A model generated the notes under the pieces. That model ran no database searches. It was given only the letters and a program-made list of their open reading frames with translations, and was not told the DNA's origin. Position numbers and translations under genes: made by a program. Below, piece by piece: positions 18,491 to 27,463 of a stretch of 64,000 nt of DNA. The stretch comes from JAMQPK01 sp035937795 (lineage in GTDB: Bacteria; Acidobacteriota; Vicinamibacteria; Vicinamibacterales; JAMQPK01): positions 1 through 64,000 of the forward strand of contig DASZHO010000200.1 of assembly GCA_035937795.1 (NCBI GenBank), read 5' to 3'. How positions within the stretch are numbered: the stretch's first letter is position 1; each line of letters opens with the position of its first letter.

Positions 18491-18594
18491 CTCCTTCTCG
18501 TCGGTGTGCAATGTTCTATATTGGCCGTGCGGATGGTGACGTATGAGCTCGACGCATGTGGATTTCGGGCCTTTCGACTTGAAGGACGAACCCT

Positions 18595-20061
18595 TCATGG
18601 GGCGCGAACCCACCAGGCGGCCCCGAGCATCCAGACCGCAAGTAACGGGACGAGGCTCGTTCGGCCGCGGAGCCCAATCCGTTCGCCAAGATTCCAGGCC
18701 TGGTGCACTTCCGGATGGTTGCGGAAAAGCTCTGGATTCCAGCCGTACGTTTCAAACGACTCCTGGTTCACGGACACATCGCCTTCGAGGAATGCAGGCC
18801 ACCACAGCTGTCTGAACGGGTGATCGAAGAGCGAGGGCGGTTGCGGCGTAACGGAAACAGCGATCAGGGTGATGCCGATCCCGCAGGCGCAAATGGCCGC
18901 GAGGCCAAAGCGGGCAGGCCGGCCGGCGGCGTTCCAGAGAGGCGCGAGCGCCAATGCCAGAAATGGCAAGGCCGGTAACATGTGGCGAGGACCGTAGCTC
19001 CAGCCGCCCTCCCAATAGAAGTAGCTGGAATTGAGGAGGAGATAGTACACGGGAATAATCGCCGCGACGGCAAGCGGTTTCCGGTCGGCGGCCGTGCGAT
19101 ACCACACCCAGAACCCCACCGGCGCAAGGGCGAGCACAGGCGCCAATGGCAGGAGCCCGCGGTACGCGCCGACGAGCAGCTCGCCGATGATCGCCGGCTT
19201 CGGATAGGTGAGACCGAAGACGCCGACATGGAGTTCCCCGAGCGGCGAGTTCGCGACCGCATACCCAAGGCTGAACGGTGAGCCAAATGCTGCCGCGTTG
19301 AAAGCAGCAAGCACGGTTGCGCAGATGATCGCGCCAGCAAACAGGGCGCCAAGGACGGCCAGCCAGTCGTCTCGCTTGGCCAATCGCTCGTTGGCCACGA
19401 CGAGTGCGGCAATCAAAGCAGCGGGAACCGCCACTGTGTATTCCGTCACCGTTCCCCACCCGGCGGCGATGCCGACGAGAAAGGCGCAGCGGACGCGCGC
19501 GGGTGTCACGGTAAGTGTCGGCAGCGCCACGGCCGCGCCGAATGCCAAAAGCAGGCACGCTGTCGCCAGCGCATGACCGAAGAACAGCGTGGCGAAGGCC
19601 CACGCCGGTGTGGCCAACCCGAACGACAAGGCCGCAAACGTCGCTCCCGACTCGTTGCCGAATAGCCACAGGGCAATGAGGCTCAGGCCCACGGCGGCGG
19701 CGGCGATCGCTACGCCGTCGAGGGCCACAGTCGCCGTGTACGTCAACGCGACGATGCCACGTTCGGATTTCGGATCGACGCCGATGCTCCTGAGCGCCAC
19801 GGTTGCGGCGGCGACGACGGGAACAGCCGTCAGCGCCAAACCTGGCGCCTTGTCTGAGTAGACATGCCCGTTGTAGGTGGCCTTGTCACCGGTGTTCTCG
19901 TGGAACGCGTCGATCTGCAGCGTGTGACGCTGGAGGATCGCACGGACGAGATCGAAGCGGCTGTTCTGATTCCACCCGCCGGCCTCATAAAAGTACGCAT
20001 AAGAGGCGAGCAGCACGAGGCCGAGAATCAGACGCCGGCTGCCTGGTGAGTGACCGATCAT
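18595..20061 (-). CDS. Polytopic membrane protein, glycosyltransferase-like
   Basis: 488 residues from ATG 20061; a longer frame upstream is rejected because a TATAAT lies just before this ATG. About ten helices are visible. The first periplasmic loop has ENTGDKATYNGHVYSDKAPG, a pattern seen in bacterial membrane proteins of the GT-C type where YSDKAPG follows the first loop. The C-terminal third includes a loop with WEGGWSYGPRHMLPALPF. It probably acts on a lipid-linked sugar in the periplasm. It follows the deacetylase gene by 16 bases. Confidence 0.78.
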   Translation of the reverse strand: MIGHSPGSRRLILGLVLLASYAYFYEAGGWNQNSRFDLVRAILQRHTLQIDAFHENTGDKATYNGHVYSDKAPGLALTAVPVVAAATVALRSIGVDPKSERGIVALTYTATVALDGVAIAAAAVGLSLIALWLFGNESGATFAALSFGLATPAWAFATLFFGHALATACLLLAFGAAVALPTLTVTPARVRCAFLVGIAAGWGTVTEYTVAVPAALIAALVVANERLAKRDDWLAVLGALFAGAIICATVLAAFNAAAFGSPFSLGYAVANSPLGELHVGVFGLTYPKPAIIGELLVGAYRGLLPLAPVLALAPVGFWVWYRTAADRKPLAVAAIIPVYYLLLNSSYFYWEGGWSYGPRHMLPALPFLALALAPLWNAAGRPARFGLAAICACGIGITLIAVSVTPQPPSLFDHPFRQLWWPAFLEGDVSVNQESFETYGWNPELFRNHPEVHQAWNLGERIGLRGRTSLVPLLAVWMLGAAWWVRAP

Positions 20062-20067
20062 GGCCGA

Positions 20068-20073
20068 ATTATA
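20068..20073 (-). promoter_or_regulatory. TATAAT -10 hexamer, probable leaderless start
   Basis: On the reverse strand a perfect TATAAT lies six bases upstream of the ATG at 20061. Transcription would begin at or within a base or two of the start codon, giving a leaderless message. No convincing -35 is present at the standard spacing. Confidence 0.4.
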
Positions 20074-20077
20074 CCGA

Positions 20078-21184
20078 TCAACGCCATAACCGGCGGCCGC
20101 GGCCTGGCAGCGCAAAGAGATAGCGATTGGGCAGACGCTTGAGCCAGTACGGATGATCACCCGGGCGCACCCCGAGGGCTCCCCGCAACCGATTGGCAAA
20201 CGCGCTGCGATACCCGAGCCGCTCGAGCGCTTCAACCGTGTGGCGGCCGGAGACGCCCCAGGGTAGGCAGATGTGATTCACCGACCGGATGGCAAGCCGT
20301 TCGTTCAACGTGGCGCGTCCGCGATCCAGTTCTTCTTCAATTTCTCGACGCTGTTCAGGCTCGCTCTCGAACGGCGTGCGAGTCTTCGCCTCGTTCGCAA
20401 CGCGGCGCAGGGCGGCGCGCCAATCGCCGCGTGAAAAGAACGCGGGGCCGCCCTCACGGGCGACCAGCTTCAGACACTGCTCGTGCACGTCGAGCGGTAC
20501 CATCGCCCTGAGGCCATCCGACATGCGCGATCGCGCCGCGTACAGAGGCGCGCCGAGCTCGCTCGCGGTCAGGAACCTGAGCGCGGGGCGTGGCACTAGT
20601 TGAGGCCTGTTGAGCAGCGGCGTGCTCGCATAGTCGGGTGTGACAAACCCGCGAGCGTCGCTCGAGGAGAAAACCATCGAATGCGTATCTGTATGGCACT
20701 GCACGTCGATGACGCCGGAGACGCTGAGCCGGCGCAGCTCGGGCCAGGTGACGAACGGCGAACCCTCCGCCGCCGGCCGGCCCTCATCATCCAGCGTGGG
20801 ACGGCAGTCGGCGGCATCGACGATGCGCGACGGGATGGCGTAAGCGATCGCCCTCATTCCATAGCGCCGCAGGAGCGGCGCGGCCACGGTCCAGAGACTT
20901 GCCCATGCATCGTCAAAGCAGAGGCCTACGAATCGACCCTTGAGCACCGTCTCGCGGCGGGCGTGCGCGGCGATCTCGGAAGAGGTCACCGTCCGGTATC
21001 CGTTCTCTGCGAGAAAATTCAGTTTTGCGTCGAGATCCGCGCGCGCGACCTCGTGAAAATGAAATACCGGCAGCAGATCGCCGGTCGGGCCGCCCAGCAG
21101 AAATGCAGGATAACGTCCGGCGGCCAGGTCGATGACGCCGCGCAGCTTCCCCCCACGCTCCTCGAAGGGCACGCCAGTTGTCAT
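20078..21184 (-). CDS. Polysaccharide deacetylase (NodB homology) family protein
   Basis: 368 residues from ATG 21184. The NodB core is visible: LCFDDAWASLW at about residue 88 gives the catalytic and metal-binding Asp pair, and CHTDTHS at about 162 gives the metal-binding H-x3-H-like pair. No signal peptide is apparent, so it may act in the cytoplasm or on a lipid-linked intermediate. The family removes N- or O-acetyl groups from sugars. It is the first gene of the reverse run leading to the flippase, and its start overlaps the likely leader of the divergent 21235 gene. Confidence 0.85.
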   Translation of the reverse strand: MTTGVPFEERGGKLRGVIDLAAGRYPAFLLGGPTGDLLPVFHFHEVARADLDAKLNFLAENGYRTVTSSEIAAHARRETVLKGRFVGLCFDDAWASLWTVAAPLLRRYGMRAIAYAIPSRIVDAADCRPTLDDEGRPAAEGSPFVTWPELRRLSVSGVIDVQCHTDTHSMVFSSSDARGFVTPDYASTPLLNRPQLVPRPALRFLTASELGAPLYAARSRMSDGLRAMVPLDVHEQCLKLVAREGGPAFFSRGDWRAALRRVANEAKTRTPFESEPEQRREIEEELDRGRATLNERLAIRSVNHICLPWGVSGRHTVEALERLGYRSAFANRLRGALGVRPGDHPYWLKRLPNRYLFALPGRGRRLWR

Positions 21185-21234
21185 GCTGGGTTAACCAATG
21201 CCTATCATATTATCTATCCGTGTCTCATCTATCC

Positions 21235-23088
21235 GTGTCTCGCGCGGTTGGCACGCTGTCGGTCGCCGCCGCGCTCATTGCGATCCTCATCGCCGCAGGA
21301 TCTGTGGATGTGGCGCGAAGCGGATTCGGCGTGAAGGGCGACGAAGCCACGTACGCGTCGATGGCTCTCAGCCTCGCGTTCGACCACGACCTGAGTTATC
21401 AACGAGCGGACCTCGAGCGCTTTCGCACGCTGTATGGGCAGGGGCCGGAAGGCATCTTTCTGAAGCGGGGTGAGCAGTGGCATTTCTATATCGACAGCAC
21501 TCCTCCGTTCGGGCACTTCGACAGGGTTCCGGATCCTCCTGATTCCAACCGGCTGTATTTCGGCAAGGCGTTCATCTATTCGTTGTTCGCCGCCCCGTTC
21601 GTCCGGCTGTTCGGCCTGAACGGGTTTCTCATCTTTCATGCGCTCCTGATGTTCGGGGTGATTCTCTGCGGATACGTATTTCTCTCGGCGCGGTCACGGG
21701 CCGGCCCCGCCCTCGGCTTTACGCTTGCGTTCGTCGGACTGACCGTCGTCCCCATTTACGGGGTCTTCTTCACGTCGGACATTTTCAACTTCGCCCTCGT
21801 GTTCTACGCGTACTTTCTGTGGCTGTACAAGGAAGTCGCGCCCCCGCAGGCCTGGCGATTCCTCCGCTCGGATGGCAGCGACCTCGTCGCGGCAATACTG
21901 CTCGGCATCGCGACCTTTTCGAAACCGATCCCCGTGTTGCTCATCGTCCCACTGGTACTCTTGTTGTGGCGGCGCCGTCGATTCTGGCGTGGGATCGTCG
22001 TCGGCGTGGTCTTCGCGCTCACAACGGCCGGCCTGTTCGGCGCGAATGCGTGGAGCTCGGGCGAGTTCAACTACCAGGGCGGCGATCGCAATACGTTCTA
22101 CGGGCGTTTCCCCTTCGACGGGTCCGGCACCGTGTTCGGTCGCGGCATTCAATCGGCAACCAATGACGCCGACGCGGAAAGCGTGTTGAAGGGGTCCGAG
22201 TTCGTCAATCGCTTCGACCACAATGTCGAGTATTTCTTCGTCGGCCGTCACTTTGGCTTCGTGCCGTACTTCTTCCCGGGCTTCGTTGGCGTGTGCCTCT
22301 GGCTGTTTTCCAGGGAGCGCTTCACCGCGTGGCGCGTGCTGGCGCTCGTCGCGCTCGTCGTGTCGACGATCGTGTTGCTGATCTTTCTGCCGTATTCGTG
22401 GAGCGGGGGCGGCGGGCCGCCCGGCAATCGGTACTTCTTGAATTTGTACCCGGTCGTGTTCTTCCTTGTCCCACCGCTGCGGTCGATGACGACGCCGGTT
22501 GTTGCCGGGATAGGCAGTGCGCTGTTTACGGCGCATATGCTGATGCATCCGTTCGTGACCGCCAAATACACCTATCTCATGACCGAATCGGGCCCCGCGC
22601 GATCTCTTCCGGTCGAGCTGACGATGGCCAACGACCTGCCGGTGATGCTGAGTTCGTCGCCGCTGCGCGGCCATATCCCTTACGGCGACGATCCGTTCAT
22701 GCTGCTCTATTTTCTCGATCAGAACGCTTTTCCGCCCGAACCGATGGGGATGTGGGTCGGCAACCACCGGGCGGATATCATCGTGAGGACCGAGGATCCG
22801 CTCGATCACCTCGTCATCACGGCCGAATCACCCATCCAGACGACGCTGACGGTATCCGCGGGTGCTGAGGCGGTAACCGTGACAATGGCGCCGAACACGC
22901 CGGTGAATTTCAATGTGCCGGTCCGCGGCGTACGCGGATTTCAGAGTTACGAGTACTTGATGTCGGCCAAAGCGTCCGAAGCCTTTGTTCCGCACCTCCT
23001 TGACCCGAAGTCCGGCGATTATCGAACCCTCGGAGCGCAGTTGCGGTTCTCCGCGGTCAGAGCCGTCCGCTCTCAGGCCTCCCGATGA
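21235..23088 (+). CDS. Polytopic membrane protein, glycosyltransferase-like
   Basis: About 617 residues if started at GTG 21235; a GTG at 21220 and a TTG at 21178 are alternatives, the latter overlapping the divergent deacetylase start. The first helix (AALIAILIAAG) is followed by a loop with GVKGDEATYASMALSLAFDHD, where the GDE-Y motif is typical of ArnT/PMT-type enzymes. About ten helices follow, then a beta-rich soluble tail of about 130 residues. The leader contains a direct repeat of CTATCCGTGTCTC. The stop overlaps the next start (ATGA at 23085). Confidence 0.8.
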   Translation: MSRAVGTLSVAAALIAILIAAGSVDVARSGFGVKGDEATYASMALSLAFDHDLSYQRADLERFRTLYGQGPEGIFLKRGEQWHFYIDSTPPFGHFDRVPDPPDSNRLYFGKAFIYSLFAAPFVRLFGLNGFLIFHALLMFGVILCGYVFLSARSRAGPALGFTLAFVGLTVVPIYGVFFTSDIFNFALVFYAYFLWLYKEVAPPQAWRFLRSDGSDLVAAILLGIATFSKPIPVLLIVPLVLLLWRRRRFWRGIVVGVVFALTTAGLFGANAWSSGEFNYQGGDRNTFYGRFPFDGSGTVFGRGIQSATNDADAESVLKGSEFVNRFDHNVEYFFVGRHFGFVPYFFPGFVGVCLWLFSRERFTAWRVLALVALVVSTIVLLIFLPYSWSGGGGPPGNRYFLNLYPVVFFLVPPLRSMTTPVVAGIGSALFTAHMLMHPFVTAKYTYLMTESGPARSLPVELTMANDLPVMLSSSPLRGHIPYGDDPFMLLYFLDQNAFPPEPMGMWVGNHRADIIVRTEDPLDHLVITAESPIQTTLTVSAGAEAVTVTMAPNTPVNFNVPVRGVRGFQSYEYLMSAKASEAFVPHLLDPKSGDYRTLGAQLRFSAVRAVRSQASR

Positions 23089-24776
23089 GCCAGACTGATC
23101 GAGCGGTCGGGGAGATCCCCGGCGGAGGATGGCGCGAATTGCTCGCGGTTCTGGCGGGCGGCACGGCGCTCGCGGTCTGTCTCACATATCCGTTTGCTCT
23201 GCGGATGGGCGACGCCGGGCGGGTCGATTCCACTGACGGCGAGTTCTCGATCTGGAACGTCGCCTGGGTGGCCAGGACGCTGGTGGTCGATCCCCGCCAC
23301 GTGCTCGACGCCAATATCTTCTATCCGCACCTCAGAACGTTGTTGTATTCGGAGACGAACCTCGGCGCCGGCGCGCTTGGCATCCCTGCCTATTGGGCGA
23401 CCCGCAATCCCATTTTCGCCACCAACTTTGTCTTTCTCCTCTCCCTTATTCTGGGCGTCACGGGCGCGTACTATCTGGTTCGTTATCTCGTCCGCGACCG
23501 CCGAGGGGCCGCCGTTGCCGCGATCTGTTTCGGTTTCTGTCCCTACGTGTTCGCCCACACGCCTCATATCCAACTGTTGATGACGGCAGGTCTGCCGTTC
23601 AGCATGCTCGCGTTTCACCGGGCTGCCGATCTGCCATCGGCACGTCGCGGCATCGTATTGGGTCTGTCGATGGCCGCACAGACGGCGTTTTGTGGATACT
23701 ACGCGGTATTTGTAATCTTGCTCGTCGGATTCGCAACGCTGGCCGTTCCAACCCTGCGCGGATCGTGGAGCAACCTGCGTTACTGGAGGATGATCGCGGT
23801 CGCGGCGCTGACCGCCGCGCTCGTCGTGGCACCCCTCGCGGTTCCGTATCTGCAATTTCAGCGCGAGAGCGGGTTTCAACGGGCTCTCGGGGAAGCCACT
23901 CGTTACTCCGCCAACTTGACCGCATATCTGGCGTCCAATGCCATGGCACACGGCTGGATGCTGTCACTCCTTGATCGCTTCGAGCATTGGAGCGAGGTTC
24001 TCTTCCCCGGTTTCGTCGCGACGCTCGGCGGCGCGGCTGGATTGGTGCTGGCGTGGAGAAGCGGCGGCCGGCTGAGGGAAGTTGGCGTCATTTACGGCAC
24101 CATCACGCTGCTCGCATTCTGGGCATCGTTCGGACCGCAAGCCGGGCTCTACACGGTGATGTACTGGGTCATCCCGTTCGTCACCTCGCTGCGGGCGCCG
24201 GCGCGTTTTGGCCTCATCGTCGCGCTCGGACTCGCAGTGTTGACGGGCGTGGCGGTGCGTGAGGGGCTTGCCCGTGTCAAATGGCCATCGGCGGCTGGCG
24301 CGCTGCTGGTGATCGTCGCCGCGGCCGATCTCGCCGTGCCGCTGGGCACGGGCATCATGCGCGAGGTTCCGCCCCTCTCTCCGGCATACTCGCTCATGAG
24401 CAAGCTGCCTGCGGGACCGGTCATCGAGCTGCCGTTTTGGTCGAGCGGCTCGGAACTGCACGGACACGCCCGGTACATGCGCTATTCAACCTCGCACTGG
24501 ATGCCGCTCGTCAACGGCTACAGCGATTACATTCCTCCGGACTTCATCGAATCGGCGGCAAGAGTTCAAGGTTTTCCAAGTCGTGATGCCTTCCAGGCTC
24601 TTGCGGCGCGGCACCCCAGGTACGCCGTGTTTCACATGCTGGCCTACGGCGACCAGGATCGCGCCGCGGTATCGGCGAAGCTGAATGAATTTGCGCCCTA
24701 CCTTGCGCCGCTCTATATCGATGATGAAACGCGGCTCTATGAGATTCTGAAATTTCCGCCGGCGCCCGCGCCATGA
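23085..24776 (+). CDS. Polytopic membrane protein with C-terminal soluble domain (paralogue of the gene at 4086)
   Basis: 563 residues from ATG 23085, overlapping the previous stop by four bases. A helix at residues 18-38 precedes a loop with DSTDGEFSIWNVAWV and DANIFYP, matching the paralogue at 4086-5738. About eleven helices follow, and the soluble tail carries YSTSHWMPLVNGYSDYIPPD and QGFP, again shared. The shared tail motif suggests the two form one family of membrane sugar transferases or glycan-handling proteins. It is convergent with the 24788 gene, eleven bases away. Confidence 0.8.
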   Translation: MSQTDRAVGEIPGGGWRELLAVLAGGTALAVCLTYPFALRMGDAGRVDSTDGEFSIWNVAWVARTLVVDPRHVLDANIFYPHLRTLLYSETNLGAGALGIPAYWATRNPIFATNFVFLLSLILGVTGAYYLVRYLVRDRRGAAVAAICFGFCPYVFAHTPHIQLLMTAGLPFSMLAFHRAADLPSARRGIVLGLSMAAQTAFCGYYAVFVILLVGFATLAVPTLRGSWSNLRYWRMIAVAALTAALVVAPLAVPYLQFQRESGFQRALGEATRYSANLTAYLASNAMAHGWMLSLLDRFEHWSEVLFPGFVATLGGAAGLVLAWRSGGRLREVGVIYGTITLLAFWASFGPQAGLYTVMYWVIPFVTSLRAPARFGLIVALGLAVLTGVAVREGLARVKWPSAAGALLVIVAAADLAVPLGTGIMREVPPLSPAYSLMSKLPAGPVIELPFWSSGSELHGHARYMRYSTSHWMPLVNGYSDYIPPDFIESAARVQGFPSRDAFQALAARHPRYAVFHMLAYGDQDRAAVSAKLNEFAPYLAPLYIDDETRLYEILKFPPAPAP

Positions 24777-24787
24777 CTGGCAGTGAG

Positions 24788-27430
24788 CTATCGCGTGGCG
24801 ATCCAGACGCCCAGAAATCGGTCGTCCTGACTCGTGGCGTCGACATCCGACGGACGAAACCCGGAGAGCGACCGAACCGTCAAGGGCGTTCCCGGTCCTT
24901 CATGCACTGGAATCTCGATGACGCTTTCCTCGCTCGGCGCGAGGTCCAAATTGCGAAGCCAATCCCCGCTTTCCAGGGTGACCTGGTTCTTGACCGCGCC
25001 GTTTCGTACGAACAAGTGGAGCGTTTCGCGAACATCGGGCGCGATCACGAAGTCCGCGTCCGCTCCGCGGCCAATCCAGGTGCCGTCGGGCTCGACCCAC
25101 ACAGGCCCGCTGAGGTGAAACATGACCGCAGAGCCATAACGGGCCCCGTGCCCGGCTTCAGAGCCGCTCTCGATTCGATCGCGGGGCGGGAGTACTGACA
25201 CCGCACGAAGCTCCACATTGCGCAGGCTGCCTCTTGCGGCCTCATCGAGGTCGAGCTCGAGCGCCGCGACAGCAACCGGAAGCGACACCGTGTTTTTCCA
25301 GGTCGTTGAAAGGGATGCAACAGTCCAATCCCCGATTGCGGGAGAGTCGGGATCGGTCATCACCCGAATTCGTCCAGCCGGATGACCGCGCACGGTACCG
25401 GTGATTTCATAGATGCCCGGTGGCAGGTGCACCATTTTCGACCATTCGCTGCGATTGGCTGTTACAAGCCGCGCCAACGGAATCTCGGCGGGTAAGCTCT
25501 GCAACGGGATTCGCCGAAACGGTCGGTACTCCAGCGCCAGTTGACCGCTGCCGTTGTCGTACTGGCGTAGAACCGAAGCCCCGCCGGAAGATGGGATCGG
25601 CGCAGCGGCATGATTGGTGCGCCAGACGAGCGACACCGCACAGGTAATTGTCACTTGCATGGCGAGGCTCAGAACCACAAGCGAGCTCCCCCAACGCTGG
25701 ACCGCCATCGTCGCGGCCATCGCGGCCGCGACCGCGGCGAGCCAGATCGCTGTTTGGCCCACGACGACAGATGGCGGATTCTGGAACAGGCTCGGGAGTG
25801 CCCTGGTCAGATCGACCGCCGGCAGCAGCCACGCAGCCAGGCGTGAGCTGCCATCGCGGAAGTTGAATACCAGCTCGCCGCGAGCGACCCACGTCATCGT
25901 GGCGGTAATCAGCACACTCGTGAACAACGCGCCGACGCCAAACGCTCGCGCGGCCGCTCCGCGTATGTCGGCGAACCACGTCGCTGTCGGGATCGCAAGC
26001 ACGAGGGTGAGCGGCACCAGGAACCTCGCTGGGGCACTGGTGCCGCCCCACCACATATAGAAGAACGTGACGACCACGAAGTACGGCAGCGTGACGATGA
26101 GCAACTCCACGGCGAGCCGCCGCGGACCACGCCACAGCATGACCGCCAGCCCTGCAAACGCACACAAGTAGATCGGCGCATTGGGCAACAATCCGAACTG
26201 CTGATCGAACAAGAGACCCGGGGCCCCGCGCACGATATTGCCGGCGGCGGTTTCCAGCGTTCCGCCATAAGGCGCCGATGGATTCGGAGTTCCATAAATG
26301 ATTTGGAAAAAACACAGCCAGCCGACAGCGCTCACCGCGGGTACGGTCACCAGCGCCGCCAGACGTTTGGCGCGGCCGTGTTCGCTGAGTAGCCGGCCGG
26401 CAACCACCAGCGCGCAGCAAGCCGCGAGTATCGCGAACCGCGAGTGAAGCCACGGCAGCATCGCCAGCGCCGCGCCGACGGCAAACAGCCAGCGCGGCTG
26501 GCGCGCACGGGCGCTGACGAGCGGAACGATTCCGGCGAGCACCAGCGCAGCGGCCGGTCCGTCAGGAAACACAGTGCCCGTCAGGAAAAAATACGGCACG
26601 GAGAGGCTCACCCCGGCCCACCCGAACCAGCTGGCGGCCTGATTGCGCGTGACCTGCCAGGCAACATACCAGGCCAGACCGCTGGCGAACGCGCTCAGGG
26701 CAAGCAGCGCACCGACCACGCCATGATAGCCAAACGCCGCAAAAAACGGCGCGACGAGCAGCGGAAGGCCGGGCGCGTGGATCGAGTAGATGGCGCCGTT
26801 TTTTCCGCGAGCCCGATAGTCTGGCTTCAGGGTGGTCGTCGAGTACGCGCGGTAGTCGCGCTGGAGATGATTGTTTTCAATCTGCAGATCTCGATCCTCG
26901 AGCAGGCTCTGCGTGATGATCAGGTAATGAGGCTCGTCGCCGTTTGGGTGCTGCGGTGCGGTGGCCCAGACACCGAGACCGTATACGACAAGGCCGATTC
27001 CTCCAGCCAGGAGCGCTGAACCTGACGCCGAATGCAATCTGTTTTGCAGCGGGCGGAGCGCTCCCCGAACCAGCGGCGCCGCAAGCATGGCCCCGATCGC
27101 AATCCAGACCCACACCGCGACATGGCCTGTCCAGACAAACACCGACAACGGCAACCGGACGGGCAGCCACGGCAGCAGGAGCATCCCCGACAGCCACAGG
27201 GGAGCCGACCCGCGCGCGGTTGGGCGCACCTCGTACGCGAGAACCGCGGCCACCAGAAAGGCCGCCAGGAGCCAGATGGGAGCGGGAAGGATGCCAACGT
27301 ATCGCGCGCGATTGCCGGTGTCGAGAAACGCGATTGCGCCGAACGAGACCCAGAACGCAGCGGCGGCGCAGACCAGCGCGCAGGTTGCGGCCGCGGAGAT
27401 GTGTTTACCCGTTGCGTGCAGAAGAGCCAC
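24788..27430 (-). CDS. Large polytopic glycosyltransferase-like protein with periplasmic beta-rich tail
   Basis: 880 residues from GTG 27430. About 13 helices fill residues 10-600. After the fourth helix pair there is a long loop with HPNGDEPHYLIITQSLLEDR; the GDEPHY motif is typical of GT-C enzymes with an acidic residue in a periplasmic loop. Further on is KNGAIYSIHAPGLPLL, close to the YSDKAPG loop of the 18595 gene. The last 270 residues are beta-rich and likely periplasmic. The donor and acceptor are unknown. Confidence 0.8.
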   Translation of the reverse strand: MALLHATGKHISAAATCALVCAAAAFWVSFGAIAFLDTGNRARYVGILPAPIWLLAAFLVAAVLAYEVRPTARGSAPLWLSGMLLLPWLPVRLPLSVFVWTGHVAVWVWIAIGAMLAAPLVRGALRPLQNRLHSASGSALLAGGIGLVVYGLGVWATAPQHPNGDEPHYLIITQSLLEDRDLQIENNHLQRDYRAYSTTTLKPDYRARGKNGAIYSIHAPGLPLLVAPFFAAFGYHGVVGALLALSAFASGLAWYVAWQVTRNQAASWFGWAGVSLSVPYFFLTGTVFPDGPAAALVLAGIVPLVSARARQPRWLFAVGAALAMLPWLHSRFAILAACCALVVAGRLLSEHGRAKRLAALVTVPAVSAVGWLCFFQIIYGTPNPSAPYGGTLETAAGNIVRGAPGLLFDQQFGLLPNAPIYLCAFAGLAVMLWRGPRRLAVELLIVTLPYFVVVTFFYMWWGGTSAPARFLVPLTLVLAIPTATWFADIRGAAARAFGVGALFTSVLITATMTWVARGELVFNFRDGSSRLAAWLLPAVDLTRALPSLFQNPPSVVVGQTAIWLAAVAAAMAATMAVQRWGSSLVVLSLAMQVTITCAVSLVWRTNHAAAPIPSSGGASVLRQYDNGSGQLALEYRPFRRIPLQSLPAEIPLARLVTANRSEWSKMVHLPPGIYEITGTVRGHPAGRIRVMTDPDSPAIGDWTVASLSTTWKNTVSLPVAVAALELDLDEAARGSLRNVELRAVSVLPPRDRIESGSEAGHGARYGSAVMFHLSGPVWVEPDGTWIGRGADADFVIAPDVRETLHLFVRNGAVKNQVTLESGDWLRNLDLAPSEESVIEIPVHEGPGTPLTVRSLSGFRPSDVDATSQDDRFLGVWIATR

Positions 27431-27463
27431 CCTCGGCTTGAATCATAGCCACACCATGCGGCG

